Source: Acidovorax sp. FHTAMBA (GTDB lineage: Bacteria > Pseudomonadota > Gammaproteobacteria > Burkholderiales > Burkholderiaceae_C). Taken from it: 64,000 nt of DNA. The notes under the pieces were generated by a model that was given only the letters and a program-made list of their open reading frames with translations, searched no databases and was not told the DNA's origin. Both the position numbers and the translations under genes were made by a program. Below, piece by piece: positions 24,320 through 31,807 of this stretch. The stretch covers positions 3,975,501 through 4,039,500 of the forward strand of contig NZ_CP152407.1 in NCBI RefSeq assembly GCF_038958875.1, written 5' to 3'. The number at the start of each line of letters is the position of its first letter. Position 1 is the stretch's first letter.

Positions 24320-25354
24320 ATGCTACGTCCCCCCTGTCTCACCCCGTCGCGGCGGGCCTCGCTGCTGTTGGCCCTGGCAGCCGTCGTGTCGCCGTGGTGC
24401 CATGCGCAAGGCAGCGCCGTGCCCACGGGTGCCGGCGCCGCAGCTGCGTGGCCGACCAAGCCACTCAGGATCATTGTCGGGTTCCCGGCGGGAACCTCTC
24501 CCGATCTGACGGCACGGGCGTTTTCTGAACCCCTGTCCAAAGCGCTGGGCCAGCCCGTCATTGTGGAGAACCGGGTCGGGGCAGGTGGCAATATCGGCGC
24601 CGATGCGGTGGCCAAGTCACGTGACGACCACACCATTGGCCTGATGATCAATGGCAACATGACCATCGCCAAGATGATCAATCCGGCGGTGCCCTATGAC
24701 CCGCTCAAGGATCTGGCCCCGCTCAGCCTGATCGGAACGTCACCCCTGGTGCTGACGGCACCCGTTGCCCAGCCGGGCGTACCCGCCAGTGCGGATGCGC
24801 GCGAGTTTTTCGCCGCGGCCCGCGCGGCTGGCGACACATGGAGCTATGGCACGCCGGGCGTGGGCACGGTCGGCCATATCGGCACCGAACTGCTCAAGTC
24901 GCACAGCAGCATCAACCCGGTCCATATCCCGTATCCGGGCTACCCACAGGTCGCCACCGCCATGCTGGGCGGCCAGCTGCAGATGGCCATGCTGCCCCCC
25001 GCGCTGGCGCAGGCCCAGTTGCGCGCAGGCAAGCTGCGGGCGATTGGCGTCACTTCGACCGTCCGCAGCCCGCTGGTCCCTGATGTTCCCAGCCTGGCCG
25101 AGGTGGGCATCCGCGGTTTCAACCTTGAAATCTGGAATGCATTTGCCGCACCTGCCACCATGCCCGCGGCCATCCAGGCGCGGCTGGCCGCTTTGATCGG
25201 AGATATTGCCCGCAGCGACGAAATGCGCACCAAGCTTTTCCAGCAAGGCTGGCAGGTGGCCGGCACGTCGCCCGAAGGGCTGGCCAACCGCATACAGGCC
25301 GACACCCGACTGCTGGGCGATGTGATTGCCCGGCGTGGCATCAAGGCGGAGTGA
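24320..25354 (+). CDS. Bug-family tripartite tricarboxylate transporter substrate-binding protein
   Basis: 344 residues. A signal peptide (about 1-30, ending CHA) is followed by the Bug fold: KPLRIIVGFPAGTSPDLTAR, VENRVGAGGNIGADAVAKS, PYPGYPQVATAMLGGQLQMA. GAGGAG lies upstream of the ATG at 24320. Such proteins bind small carboxylates or aromatic acids in the periplasm for TctAB-type transporters, but no tctA or tctB is adjacent, as is common for the many orphan Bug genes in Comamonadaceae. Ligand unknown. Confidence 0.9.
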   Translation: MLRPPCLTPSRRASLLLALAAVVSPWCHAQGSAVPTGAGAAAAWPTKPLRIIVGFPAGTSPDLTARAFSEPLSKALGQPVIVENRVGAGGNIGADAVAKSRDDHTIGLMINGNMTIAKMINPAVPYDPLKDLAPLSLIGTSPLVLTAPVAQPGVPASADAREFFAAARAAGDTWSYGTPGVGTVGHIGTELLKSHSSINPVHIPYPGYPQVATAMLGGQLQMAMLPPALAQAQLRAGKLRAIGVTSTVRSPLVPDVPSLAEVGIRGFNLEIWNAFAAPATMPAAIQARLAALIGDIARSDEMRTKLFQQGWQVAGTSPEGLANRIQADTRLLGDVIARRGIKAE

Positions 25355-25388
25355 AGGGCAGGCGCCTGAGGGCGCTGGGGTGGCCGCT

Positions 25389-26000
25389 TCAGCCCCCCTC
25401 GCCCAGCAGCGCCTTGACATCGGACGCCAGCGCCTGCGCGCCGCTGCCATATCGGTTGTACACGCGCAGACGGCCCGCCGTGTCGTACACGTAGCTGCCC
25501 GCCGAGTGGTCCATGGTGTAGCTGGTGGGCGTCTTGCCGTCGACCTTCTTGTAGTAGATCTTGAAATCCTTGGCGACGGCAGCGAGCTGCTCGGGTGATC
25601 CGCGCAAGGCCAGGAAACTCGGGTCGAAGTTCGCCATGTAGGCTTTGAGCACTTCGGGGGTGTCGCGCTCCGGGTCCACGGTCACGAAGATGCCCTGCAG
25701 GCGGTCGCCATCCTTGCCCAGGATCTGCTTGACCTCGGCCAGCTCCTGCATGGCCGTGGGACACACGTCAGGGCACTGCGTGAAGCCGAAGAACACCACC
25801 ACCACCTTGCCCGCGAAGTCCTTGATGTGGCGCGCCTGGCCATTGTGGTCGGTGAGCGGGATGTCACGGGCGTACTCCGCGCCGGTGATGTCCACACCCC
25901 GAAACTCGGTTTTTTTCTCGGAACAGGCACTAAAAATGCCCGCAGCGCTTATGGATAAAGCGCTGACAGCTATCATTTTAAGAGCATTTCGTTTCAGCAT
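25389..26000 (-). CDS. SCO1/SenC-type copper chaperone lipoprotein for cytochrome oxidase
   Basis: 203 residues. A lipoprotein signal ends at FSAC, so the mature protein is tethered facing the periplasm. The thioredoxin fold carries the copper site CPDVC (FTQCPDVCPTAMQEL) and the distal histidine in MDHSAGSYVYD. It delivers copper to the CuA site of the oxidase encoded nearby and is the last gene of the cox cluster. ATG at 26000, or two codons earlier at 26006. The hydrophobic signal peptide (IAVSALSISAAGIF) is encoded by an antisense copy of the interspersed repeat, as in the M16-like gene. Confidence 0.93.
   Translation of the reverse strand: MLKRNALKMIAVSALSISAAGIFSACSEKKTEFRGVDITGAEYARDIPLTDHNGQARHIKDFAGKVVVVFFGFTQCPDVCPTAMQELAEVKQILGKDGDRLQGIFVTVDPERDTPEVLKAYMANFDPSFLALRGSPEQLAAVAKDFKIYYKKVDGKTPTSYTMDHSAGSYVYDTAGRLRVYNRYGSGAQALASDVKALLGEGG
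25931..25986 (+). repeat. Interspersed palindromic repeat, copy 5 (signal peptide of SCO1)
   Basis: CCGCAGCGCTTATGG, ATAAAGCGCTG, ACAGCTATC and an A/T-rich tail. The minus strand encodes the SCO1 signal peptide in the same frame as copy 4. Confidence 0.85.
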
Positions 26001-26013
26001 GGGCATGGCAGTG

Positions 26014-26916
26014 TCACAGCACGTAGTGGTCCACCAGCAGCGCGGCAAACAGCACGCTCAGGTGGATGAGGGAAAACCGGAAGGTCTTGCGCGCGAGCGC
26101 ATCCGAGTAGTTGCGCCATAAGGCAAAGCCATAGCCACAAAAACCGGCGCTCAGCACGACCGCGGCGGCCAGATAGATCCAAGAACTCATGCCATACACG
26201 AAGGGCATCAGGCAACCCGCAAAAAGGATCAGGGTGTACAGGAACACCTGCAGGCGGGTGAACTCGTTGCCGTGCGTCACCGGCAGCATGGGCAGGCCGG
26301 ACTTGCGGTAGTCCTCCACCCGGTAGAGGGCGAGCGCCCAGAAGTGCGGCGGCGTCCACAGAAAGATGATGAGGAACAGGATGAGCGCTTCCGGACCGAC
26401 GTTGTTGGTCATGGCGGCCCACCCCAGCACCGGCGGCATGGCGCCCGATGCGCCCCCGATCACAATGTTCTGCGGGGTGAGCGGCTTGAGGATCACGGTG
26501 TAGATGACCGCATAGCCCACAAAGGTAGCAAACGTGAGCCACATGGTGAGCGGGTTCACCCAGAAATACAGCAGCGCCGAGCCCGCAGCACACAGCACGG
26601 CGGAAAACAGCAGCGTCTGGGTGTTGGAGAGCTGGCCTTTGGCCGTGGGGCGCCAGGCGGTGCGCTTCATCTTGGCGTCAATGCCCTGCTCCACGATGCA
26701 GTTGAAGGCGGCCGCCGCGCCCGCGACCAGCCACACCCCGGCACAGGCAATGGCCATCAGCCCGAGCTGCGCCCCGGAGGGAAGCCCTGGCACCGCGAGC
26801 ACCATGCCGATCAAGGCACAAAAAACAATGAGCTGTACCACCCGCGGCTTGGTCAGCGCATAAAACTGCGACAGACGCGACGGCGGGGATACAGCGGCGG
26901 GGGTAGCAACACTCAT
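26014..26916 (-). CDS. ctaB: Heme O synthase (protoheme IX farnesyltransferase)
   Basis: 300 residues, polytopic UbiA-family protein with about eight spans. It farnesylates heme b to heme O for the aa3 oxidase. NCIVEQGIDAKMKRTAWRP contains the first aspartate-rich prenyl site, and YRVEDYRKSGLPMLP the second. ATG at 26916 overlaps the ctaA stop (ATGA). A longer frame upstream covers ctaA in another frame and is not real. Confidence 0.95.
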   Translation of the reverse strand: MSVATPAAVSPPSRLSQFYALTKPRVVQLIVFCALIGMVLAVPGLPSGAQLGLMAIACAGVWLVAGAAAAFNCIVEQGIDAKMKRTAWRPTAKGQLSNTQTLLFSAVLCAAGSALLYFWVNPLTMWLTFATFVGYAVIYTVILKPLTPQNIVIGGASGAMPPVLGWAAMTNNVGPEALILFLIIFLWTPPHFWALALYRVEDYRKSGLPMLPVTHGNEFTRLQVFLYTLILFAGCLMPFVYGMSSWIYLAAAVVLSAGFCGYGFALWRNYSDALARKTFRFSLIHLSVLFAALLVDHYVL

Positions 26917-28091
26917 GCAGACACTCTCGATGCGCCCGAGGGCGCGGAAAACTCTTGGTGCGCAGCGGCCGTGTCGCTGGCCACCAGGGCCCAGGTCAAC
27001 ACCACCACCAGCGCTGCAGCACCGCCTGTGTGCAATACAGCGGCGATCAGCGGCCAGTCCAGCACCACGTTGGACAGACCCGTGACCAGCTGCAGCAGCG
27101 CGAGCGCCGCCAGCCAGCGCCCTTGCACCTGCAGCACATGCGCCTGTCGCAACCGCCAGCACAGCATGCCCAGGGCCGCCAGCACCACATAGGCCATGAG
27201 CCGGTGCACGTAGTGAATGGCCGTAAGACCCGCAAAACTGATGTGGCTACCGTCCTGGAGCATGCCCAGAGCACGCCAGATCTGAAAACCCTGCGCAAAG
27301 TCCATGGGGGGCCACCAGCTGCCCTGGCAAGTGGGAAAGGTGGTGCAGGCCAACACGGCGTAATTGGTGCTCACCCAGCCACCCAGCACCACCTGCAAGG
27401 CCACCAGGAGCGCCGTGATCACGAGACCCCAGCGAAGCGCCGAGGAGATGCGCGCGGGCGCCCGGCCCTGGGCGGCGTAAGTCTGCCGCACGGCCTGGAC
27501 ACACAGCAGCGCGAGCAGCACCAGCCCGCCGATGAGGTGCAGCGTGACAATCGCCGGGAACAGCTTCATCGTCACCGTCAGCGCCCCGAACGCACCCTGC
27601 AGACACACCCAGAACAGCGTGAACGTAGGCCACCACGGACCCACAGGAGGCGGCGGCCCTTGCCCCCGAAGGGCCTTGCGATGCTGCACCCAGGCCGACA
27701 CCGTGAGCACGATGATGAGCACGCCCACGCCGGTGGCGAGGTAGCGATGGATCATCTCCACCCAGGCCTTCCCGTGTGTCACGGGCCCGGTGGGCATGGC
27801 CTCCTGGGCGGCGGCAATCTCCGCACGGGCGCCGACGGGGCTGGCATTGCCGTAGCAGCCGGGCCAGTCCGGGCATCCCAGACCGGAGTCCGTCAGGCGC
27901 GTGAAGGCGCCAAACAGCACCAGATCAAACGTCAGGAACAGGGTCAGCACCGTGAGCGCCTGCAGGCGACGCACAGGGGATTTGCCCCGGTTGCGCCAGC
28001 CCACCCAGGCCAGCGGCCCGAGCGCAATCAGCACGCCCAGCAGCATGAGCCGCGCCAGGGGCGCCAGGTCGTAAAGCGGCTGCGTGTCCAT
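26913..28091 (-). CDS. ctaA: Heme A synthase
   Basis: 392 residues, eight predicted spans in two four-helix halves. It oxidises heme O to heme A. FGAFTRLTDSGLGCPDWPGCYG is the conserved first loop with paired cysteines (cited in two parts: FGAFTRLTDSG and GCPDWPGCYG); ACTTFPTCQGSWWPP is the second loop. Heme-ligand histidines are in VEMIHRYLAT, TLHLIGG, AIHYVHRL and LHTGGAA. ATG at 28091 (MDTQPLYDL). It overlaps by one base with the upstream Sco-like gene (TGATG). Confidence 0.94.
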   Translation of the reverse strand: MDTQPLYDLAPLARLMLLGVLIALGPLAWVGWRNRGKSPVRRLQALTVLTLFLTFDLVLFGAFTRLTDSGLGCPDWPGCYGNASPVGARAEIAAAQEAMPTGPVTHGKAWVEMIHRYLATGVGVLIIVLTVSAWVQHRKALRGQGPPPPVGPWWPTFTLFWVCLQGAFGALTVTMKLFPAIVTLHLIGGLVLLALLCVQAVRQTYAAQGRAPARISSALRWGLVITALLVALQVVLGGWVSTNYAVLACTTFPTCQGSWWPPMDFAQGFQIWRALGMLQDGSHISFAGLTAIHYVHRLMAYVVLAALGMLCWRLRQAHVLQVQGRWLAALALLQLVTGLSNVVLDWPLIAAVLHTGGAAALVVVLTWALVASDTAAAHQEFSAPSGASRVSA

Positions 28092-28834
28092 CACGGTTGT
28101 CCAGGACGGCCCGCCTCGTCCCACGAAGACGACGCGCGCAGCAGGCGTTCCAGATCGCGCTTGGCTTTGGCCGCGCCGGCAGTGTCCATCGCTGCGGGAA
28201 ACCGCATCATCCAGTTGCCCATGGGGTCCACCACGTAAAGATGGTCCGCCATTTGCCGGCCCTCGGCGGGCGCCAGCCAGGTATCCAGTGTCACAGCGTC
28301 CACCCGCAGCACCGTGGCCTTTTGCAGCGCGGGCGCGAGTTCGGCGGGCACCTCGGCGGTGTCGTTCACGAGCCAGACCCAGTCCACGCGATCCTTTTCC
28401 CGGCCCACGCTCTCCCGCAACTGCCGCTGCAGGTACAGGTGATTCTGGCAGGCGGCCTCACACGCACCACTGGCCACGCTGACCAGGAGCCATTGCCCCT
28501 TGAGGGACGCAAGGGAAAGCGCCTTGCCATCGAGCGCCGTCGCGCTGGCATCCGGCAACGTGCGCTGCGGATTGATCAGCTCGCCATAGTTGCGGCGGCC
28601 TTCGGGACGGATCACGTAGTACGTGAAGTACGAGGCGACCACCGGGGCCGCACAGATGAGCAGCACGCCGAACATCTTCCACCGTCCGTAGCGCGCACGC
28701 TGGGCCGTGGCCACAGCACCTGCAGCTTCGGGCAGCGTGTGCACGGTCAGACCCAGGGGATGGTCCCCCTGCGCCTCAGGCGGCAGGCTGGCTGCGTGGG
28801 CGAATGAACCGTCGGACGATTTGGAACCAGACAT
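28091..28834 (-). CDS. Membrane-anchored Sco/thioredoxin-fold protein of the cox cluster
   Basis: 247 residues from ATG 28834 (251 from ATG 28846). One membrane span (about 53-75; MFGVLLICAAPVVASYFTYYV) is followed by a thioredoxin-like domain: GKALSLASLKGQWLLVSVAS, then CEAAC in place of the CxxxC copper site, and a late VVDPMGNWMMRFP. It looks like a divergent Sco relative. The start overlaps the end of SURF1 by about 59 bases and the stop overlaps ctaA by one. It is a common member of betaproteobacterial cox clusters and probably assists oxidase assembly; metal binding is inferred. Confidence 0.8.
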   Translation of the reverse strand: MSGSKSSDGSFAHAASLPPEAQGDHPLGLTVHTLPEAAGAVATAQRARYGRWKMFGVLLICAAPVVASYFTYYVIRPEGRRNYGELINPQRTLPDASATALDGKALSLASLKGQWLLVSVASGACEAACQNHLYLQRQLRESVGREKDRVDWVWLVNDTAEVPAELAPALQKATVLRVDAVTLDTWLAPAEGRQMADHLYVVDPMGNWMMRFPAAMDTAGAAKAKRDLERLLRASSSWDEAGRPGQP

Positions 28835-29543
28835 AGAGAAGTGCAATCAGGCCGCATAGCCCGAACCATTGAAATGCGTAACCGTAGTGTTTGTCGACGC
28901 CTGTGCCCACCACGGGCCAGTTGCGCTGCAGCCCCTCGCTGGGCTCGCCGCCCTGCTGCACCGTGAGCGGAGCCAGCGCCAGACCGGTTTCGGCGCGAAA
29001 CGCTGCCAGGTCGAGATTTTGCCGGATGCGGGAAGACCCCAGCGCGCTGTCGGCGCCCTGGAACTCGTACAAACGGGACGGAGCAGGCGCCACGCGGCCC
29101 TGCACACGCACCATAGCGTCTTGAGGCGTAAGCACCTGGGGCAGCTGCATCCGATCCTGGAAGTTGCGCGGCGCCCACCCGCGCTGCACCAGCACCACAC
29201 CGCCCCCCTCTGCGGCCAACTGCAGTGGCGTCAGCACAAAAAAGCCCGGGCGGCCCTGCATCTGGCGGTTGTCAAGGTATACCGTGTGCTGTGGCAGCCA
29301 GCGCCCTTCCAGCACCACGGAACGGTGGACCAGGACATCCTGGTCCGGTTCTGCGTTGAGCAAGCTTGCTCCGTCGATCGCGGGCATGCGGCCCCGTTCG
29401 TCCAGCAGCGCCTGCAGCGCCTCTTTGTCAGCTGCGCGGGACAATTGCCAGCGCCCCATGGACGCGGTGATCAGCATCCCCGCAACTGCCGCCGCAGCAA
29501 TCAGCCAAAAGCGCAGGCCCAGAGATGGACGGACGGCAGTCAC
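28776..29543 (-). CDS. SURF1-family cytochrome oxidase assembly protein
   Basis: 255 residues. Two membrane spans (about 10-30 and 228-246) flank a periplasmic domain, the SURF1 layout. Family motifs are MGRWQLSRAADKEALQ, VYLDNRQMQGRPGFFVLTPL, VLVQRGWAPRN and the C-terminal KHYGYAFQWFGL. It is thought to help insert heme a into subunit I. The start is a GTG at 29543; the frame extends upstream to 29903 with unrelated sequence. It is divergent from a DUF2909 gene 15 bases away. Confidence 0.92.
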   Translation of the reverse strand: MTAVRPSLGLRFWLIAAAAVAGMLITASMGRWQLSRAADKEALQALLDERGRMPAIDGASLLNAEPDQDVLVHRSVVLEGRWLPQHTVYLDNRQMQGRPGFFVLTPLQLAAEGGGVVLVQRGWAPRNFQDRMQLPQVLTPQDAMVRVQGRVAPAPSRLYEFQGADSALGSSRIRQNLDLAAFRAETGLALAPLTVQQGGEPSEGLQRNWPVVGTGVDKHYGYAFQWFGLCGLIALLYVWFQIVRRFIRPRSQPAA

Positions 29544-29558
29544 TGGATAATGTGCTCC

Positions 29559-29783
29559 ATGAAATACCTCGTAGTGGTGGCGTTTATTGCCATTCTTGCC
29601 AGCCTGGCTTCTGCCCTGTTCTTCATGATGCGCAATGGCCGCGACGACAAGGCCAAGGGCTCTCACATGGCCAAGGCGCTTGCGCTCCGGGTGGGGTTCT
29701 CCATCGTGCTTTTTCTGTGTATTTTGGTGGCATGGAAGCTCGGTTACATCCAGCCCACCGGACTGCCTGCCACCACGCGTTAA
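29559..29783 (+). CDS. Twin transmembrane protein (DUF2909)
   Basis: 74 residues with two spans (about 1-23 and 45-65) joined by a charged linker RNGRDDKAKGSHMAKAL. This small protein family accompanies cytochrome oxidase clusters in beta- and gammaproteobacteria. It is the only plus-strand gene inside the cox region, divergent from SURF1, and ends at a strong terminator. Role unknown; assembly help is inferred from position. Confidence 0.82.
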   Translation: MKYLVVVAFIAILASLASALFFMMRNGRDDKAKGSHMAKALALRVGFSIVLFLCILVAWKLGYIQPTGLPATTR

Positions 29784-29815
29784 AGACGGACTTTTCGCCC
29801 CTCCACATGCCAACA

Positions 29816-29841
29816 AAAAAAGCGCCGCGAGGCGCTTTTTT
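29816..29841. terminator. Bidirectional terminator between DUF2909 and ctaE
   Basis: Perfect 11-bp arms AAAAAAGCGCC and its complement with a GCGA loop. The A-tract and T-tract let it serve both converging genes. Confidence 0.9.
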
Positions 29842-29866
29842 CGTGGCAGAAGAAGCCCTCGTACGC

Positions 29867-30748
29867 TTACATCCAATAGACGAGCACGTAAAGGCCCAGC
29901 CACACCACGTCCACAAAGTGCCAGTACCAGGCGGCACCTTCAAAACCAAAGTGCTTGTCTGCCGTGAAATGGCCCTTCTGCAGGCGCAGCGTGATCACAA
30001 GCAGCATCAGCATGCCCAGGAACACGTGGAAACCGTGAAATCCGGTCAGCATGAAAAAGGTGGAGCCAAAAATACCCGAGTTGAGTTTCAGGTTCAGGTC
30101 GGTGTACAGGTGGTAATACTCGTAGCCCTGAACCAGCAGGAAGACGAAGCCCAACAGCACCGTGGCCCACATGAAGGCGATGGTCTTGCCGCGGTGGTTT
30201 TCACGCAGTGCATGGTGTGCAATCGTGAGAGTGACACCCGAAGTCAGAAGCAGCGCCGTATTGATGGTGGGCAGCCAGAAAGGGCCCACGGTCTGGAAAG
30301 GCTCCACGATCCCTGCGGGAGAAGCCGTGACGCCCGCAGCCAGGCTGGGCCACACGGCCTTGAAGTCCGGCCACAGCAGGGCGTTTTCCAGGCTGCCAAG
30401 CGCGGGCACAGAGTGCGAGCGCGCCCACCACAGGGCCGTGAAAAACGCGCCAAAGAACATTACCTCGGAGAAGATGAACCAGCTCATGCTCCAGCGGTAC
30501 GAGAGGTCGATCTTGTGACCGTACAGACCCCCCTCACTCTCGCGAACCGCGTCACCGAACCACTGATACAGGGTGAACAGCCACCACACCAGACCCAGAG
30601 CAAGCGAATACTTGCCCCAGTCATGGCCGTTGATCCATTGGCCTGCGCCCAGAATGACAAAGAACAGACCAGCTGCCGCCATGACCGGATGACGCGACTC
30701 CGCCGGCACGTAGTAGTAGGGGGTTCCGCTGTGGGTTGATGCACTCAT
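29867..30748 (-). CDS. ctaE: Cytochrome c oxidase subunit III
   Basis: 293 residues with seven membrane spans. SWFIFSEVMFFGAFFTALWWA carries the conserved glutamate (cited as SWFIFSEVMFFGAFF), and GFHGFHVFLGMLML plus FEGAAWYWHFVDVVWL are the C-terminal family motifs. It stabilises subunit I in the aa3 oxidase. ATG at 30748; preceded on the same strand by DUF2970 and ctaG. Confidence 0.96.
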   Translation of the reverse strand: MSASTHSGTPYYYVPAESRHPVMAAAGLFFVILGAGQWINGHDWGKYSLALGLVWWLFTLYQWFGDAVRESEGGLYGHKIDLSYRWSMSWFIFSEVMFFGAFFTALWWARSHSVPALGSLENALLWPDFKAVWPSLAAGVTASPAGIVEPFQTVGPFWLPTINTALLLTSGVTLTIAHHALRENHRGKTIAFMWATVLLGFVFLLVQGYEYYHLYTDLNLKLNSGIFGSTFFMLTGFHGFHVFLGMLMLLVITLRLQKGHFTADKHFGFEGAAWYWHFVDVVWLGLYVLVYWM

Positions 30749-30813
30749 TTCAGCTCCTGACTCTCAAATCTTTATTTTCAGCTTTGTATTCGGTACGCGG
30801 ACCAACAACCAAC

Positions 30814-31041
30814 TCACACTATCCAGTTAACCAGCCCGATCAGGCCAATCACCAACAAAAACACCGCAACCAGCCCCACCACGATGATGTGCAACGGATT
30901 GAGTTCTTCCACATCCTGCTGGTACTCGCTGCCTTTGCGCAGGCCGATCAGTGACCACGCCACAGCCCGCACGGTTCGCACCAGCGACCCCTTGCGTGCA
31001 TGGGGTTTGTCGGCTGCCGGGCCATTCAGCGGCATGTTCAC
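30814..31041 (-). CDS. Small single-span protein (DUF2970) of the cox cluster
   Basis: About 75 residues. A basic N-terminus is followed by SLIGLRKGSEYQQDVEELNP, the DUF2970 signature, and a membrane helix (about 50-73, IIVVGLVAVFLLVIG). Start is GTG 31041, which overlaps the ctaG stop (GTGA), or ATG 31035. Found almost only beside oxidase genes; precise role unknown. Confidence 0.82.
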   Translation of the reverse strand: MNMPLNGPAADKPHARKGSLVRTVRAVAWSLIGLRKGSEYQQDVEELNPLHIIVVGLVAVFLLVIGLIGLVNWIV

Positions 31042-31673
31042 GACCCCGCCCCCTGCACGGGGGCTGTTGCAGGCAGCGAAAATCCGATTGCGGCCGTGGA
31101 CTCGGGTGCGGGGGGCGTCTTGCCACCCACCTCAAAAAACGTGTACGACAGCGTGATGGTGGTGACATCCTTGGACAGTCGTGGGTCAATCACGAAAGCC
31201 ACCGGCCATTCTTTTTTCTCACCCGGCTCCAGCACGTACTGGTTGAAACAGAAACACTCCAGCTTGTTGAAGTGCGCTGCAGCCTGGCGTGGCGCGTAAC
31301 TGGGGATCGCCTGGGCGGCCATGCGACGGTTCTGGATGTTCTGGAACTCGTACATCACTGTCGTCAGTTCGCCCGGATGAACCTGCACAGAACGCTGCGC
31401 AGGTTTGAAATCCCAGGGGCCACGCGCGTTGGCGTCGAACTCCACGGTGATCGTGCGGGACCTGTCGACCTGCGTGTTCGCAGGCACCTTCACGTCCTTG
31501 CCAGCTACGCCGTTGCCTGGCACCTGGCGCTCTGACAGCGACAGGATGTTGATACCCGTCATTTCGCAGATGTGCTTGTAGATGGGAATCAACACATAGC
31601 CGAAGGCAAACATGCCAGCCGCAATCACGACCAGCTTGCCGACCATCTTGGCGTTTTCGCGGTGCAGGCTCAT
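31038..31673 (-). CDS. ctaG: Cytochrome oxidase assembly protein CtaG (Cox11)
   Basis: 211 residues. One N-terminal span (about 13-32) anchors a periplasmic copper-binding immunoglobulin-like domain. The copper motif CFCFN is in NKLECFCFNQYVLEPGE. It inserts CuB into subunit I. ATG at 31673; 12 bases downstream of the small assembly gene and translationally coupled to DUF2970. Confidence 0.95.
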   Translation of the reverse strand: MSLHRENAKMVGKLVVIAAGMFAFGYVLIPIYKHICEMTGINILSLSERQVPGNGVAGKDVKVPANTQVDRSRTITVEFDANARGPWDFKPAQRSVQVHPGELTTVMYEFQNIQNRRMAAQAIPSYAPRQAAAHFNKLECFCFNQYVLEPGEKKEWPVAFVIDPRLSKDVTTITLSYTFFEVGGKTPPAPESTAAIGFSLPATAPVQGAGS

Positions 31674-31685
31674 GGCAGGTGCGGC

Positions 31686-31796
31686 TCAGCGGGACAGCAC
31701 AAACACTTTGACCACAAACCCGACAAAGAACACCACGGCCACCGATGCCAGGATCAGTGCCATCCGCAGGTTGCTCTTTTTTTGTTCGGGTGTCAT
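31686..31796 (-). CDS. Cytochrome oxidase small assembly protein (36 residues)
   Basis: Translated MTPEQKKSNLRMALILASV, then AVVFFVGFVVKVFVLSR: a charged N-terminus and one membrane helix. This matches the tiny protein that sits between ctaD and ctaG in Burkholderiales cox clusters. ATG at 31796, or 31802 with two extra residues; it starts 6-12 bases after the ctaD stop and ends 12 bases before ctaG, so it belongs to the operon. Confidence 0.8.
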   Translation of the reverse strand: MTPEQKKSNLRMALILASVAVVFFVGFVVKVFVLSR

Positions 31797-31807
31797 GGCC
31801 ATGGTGC

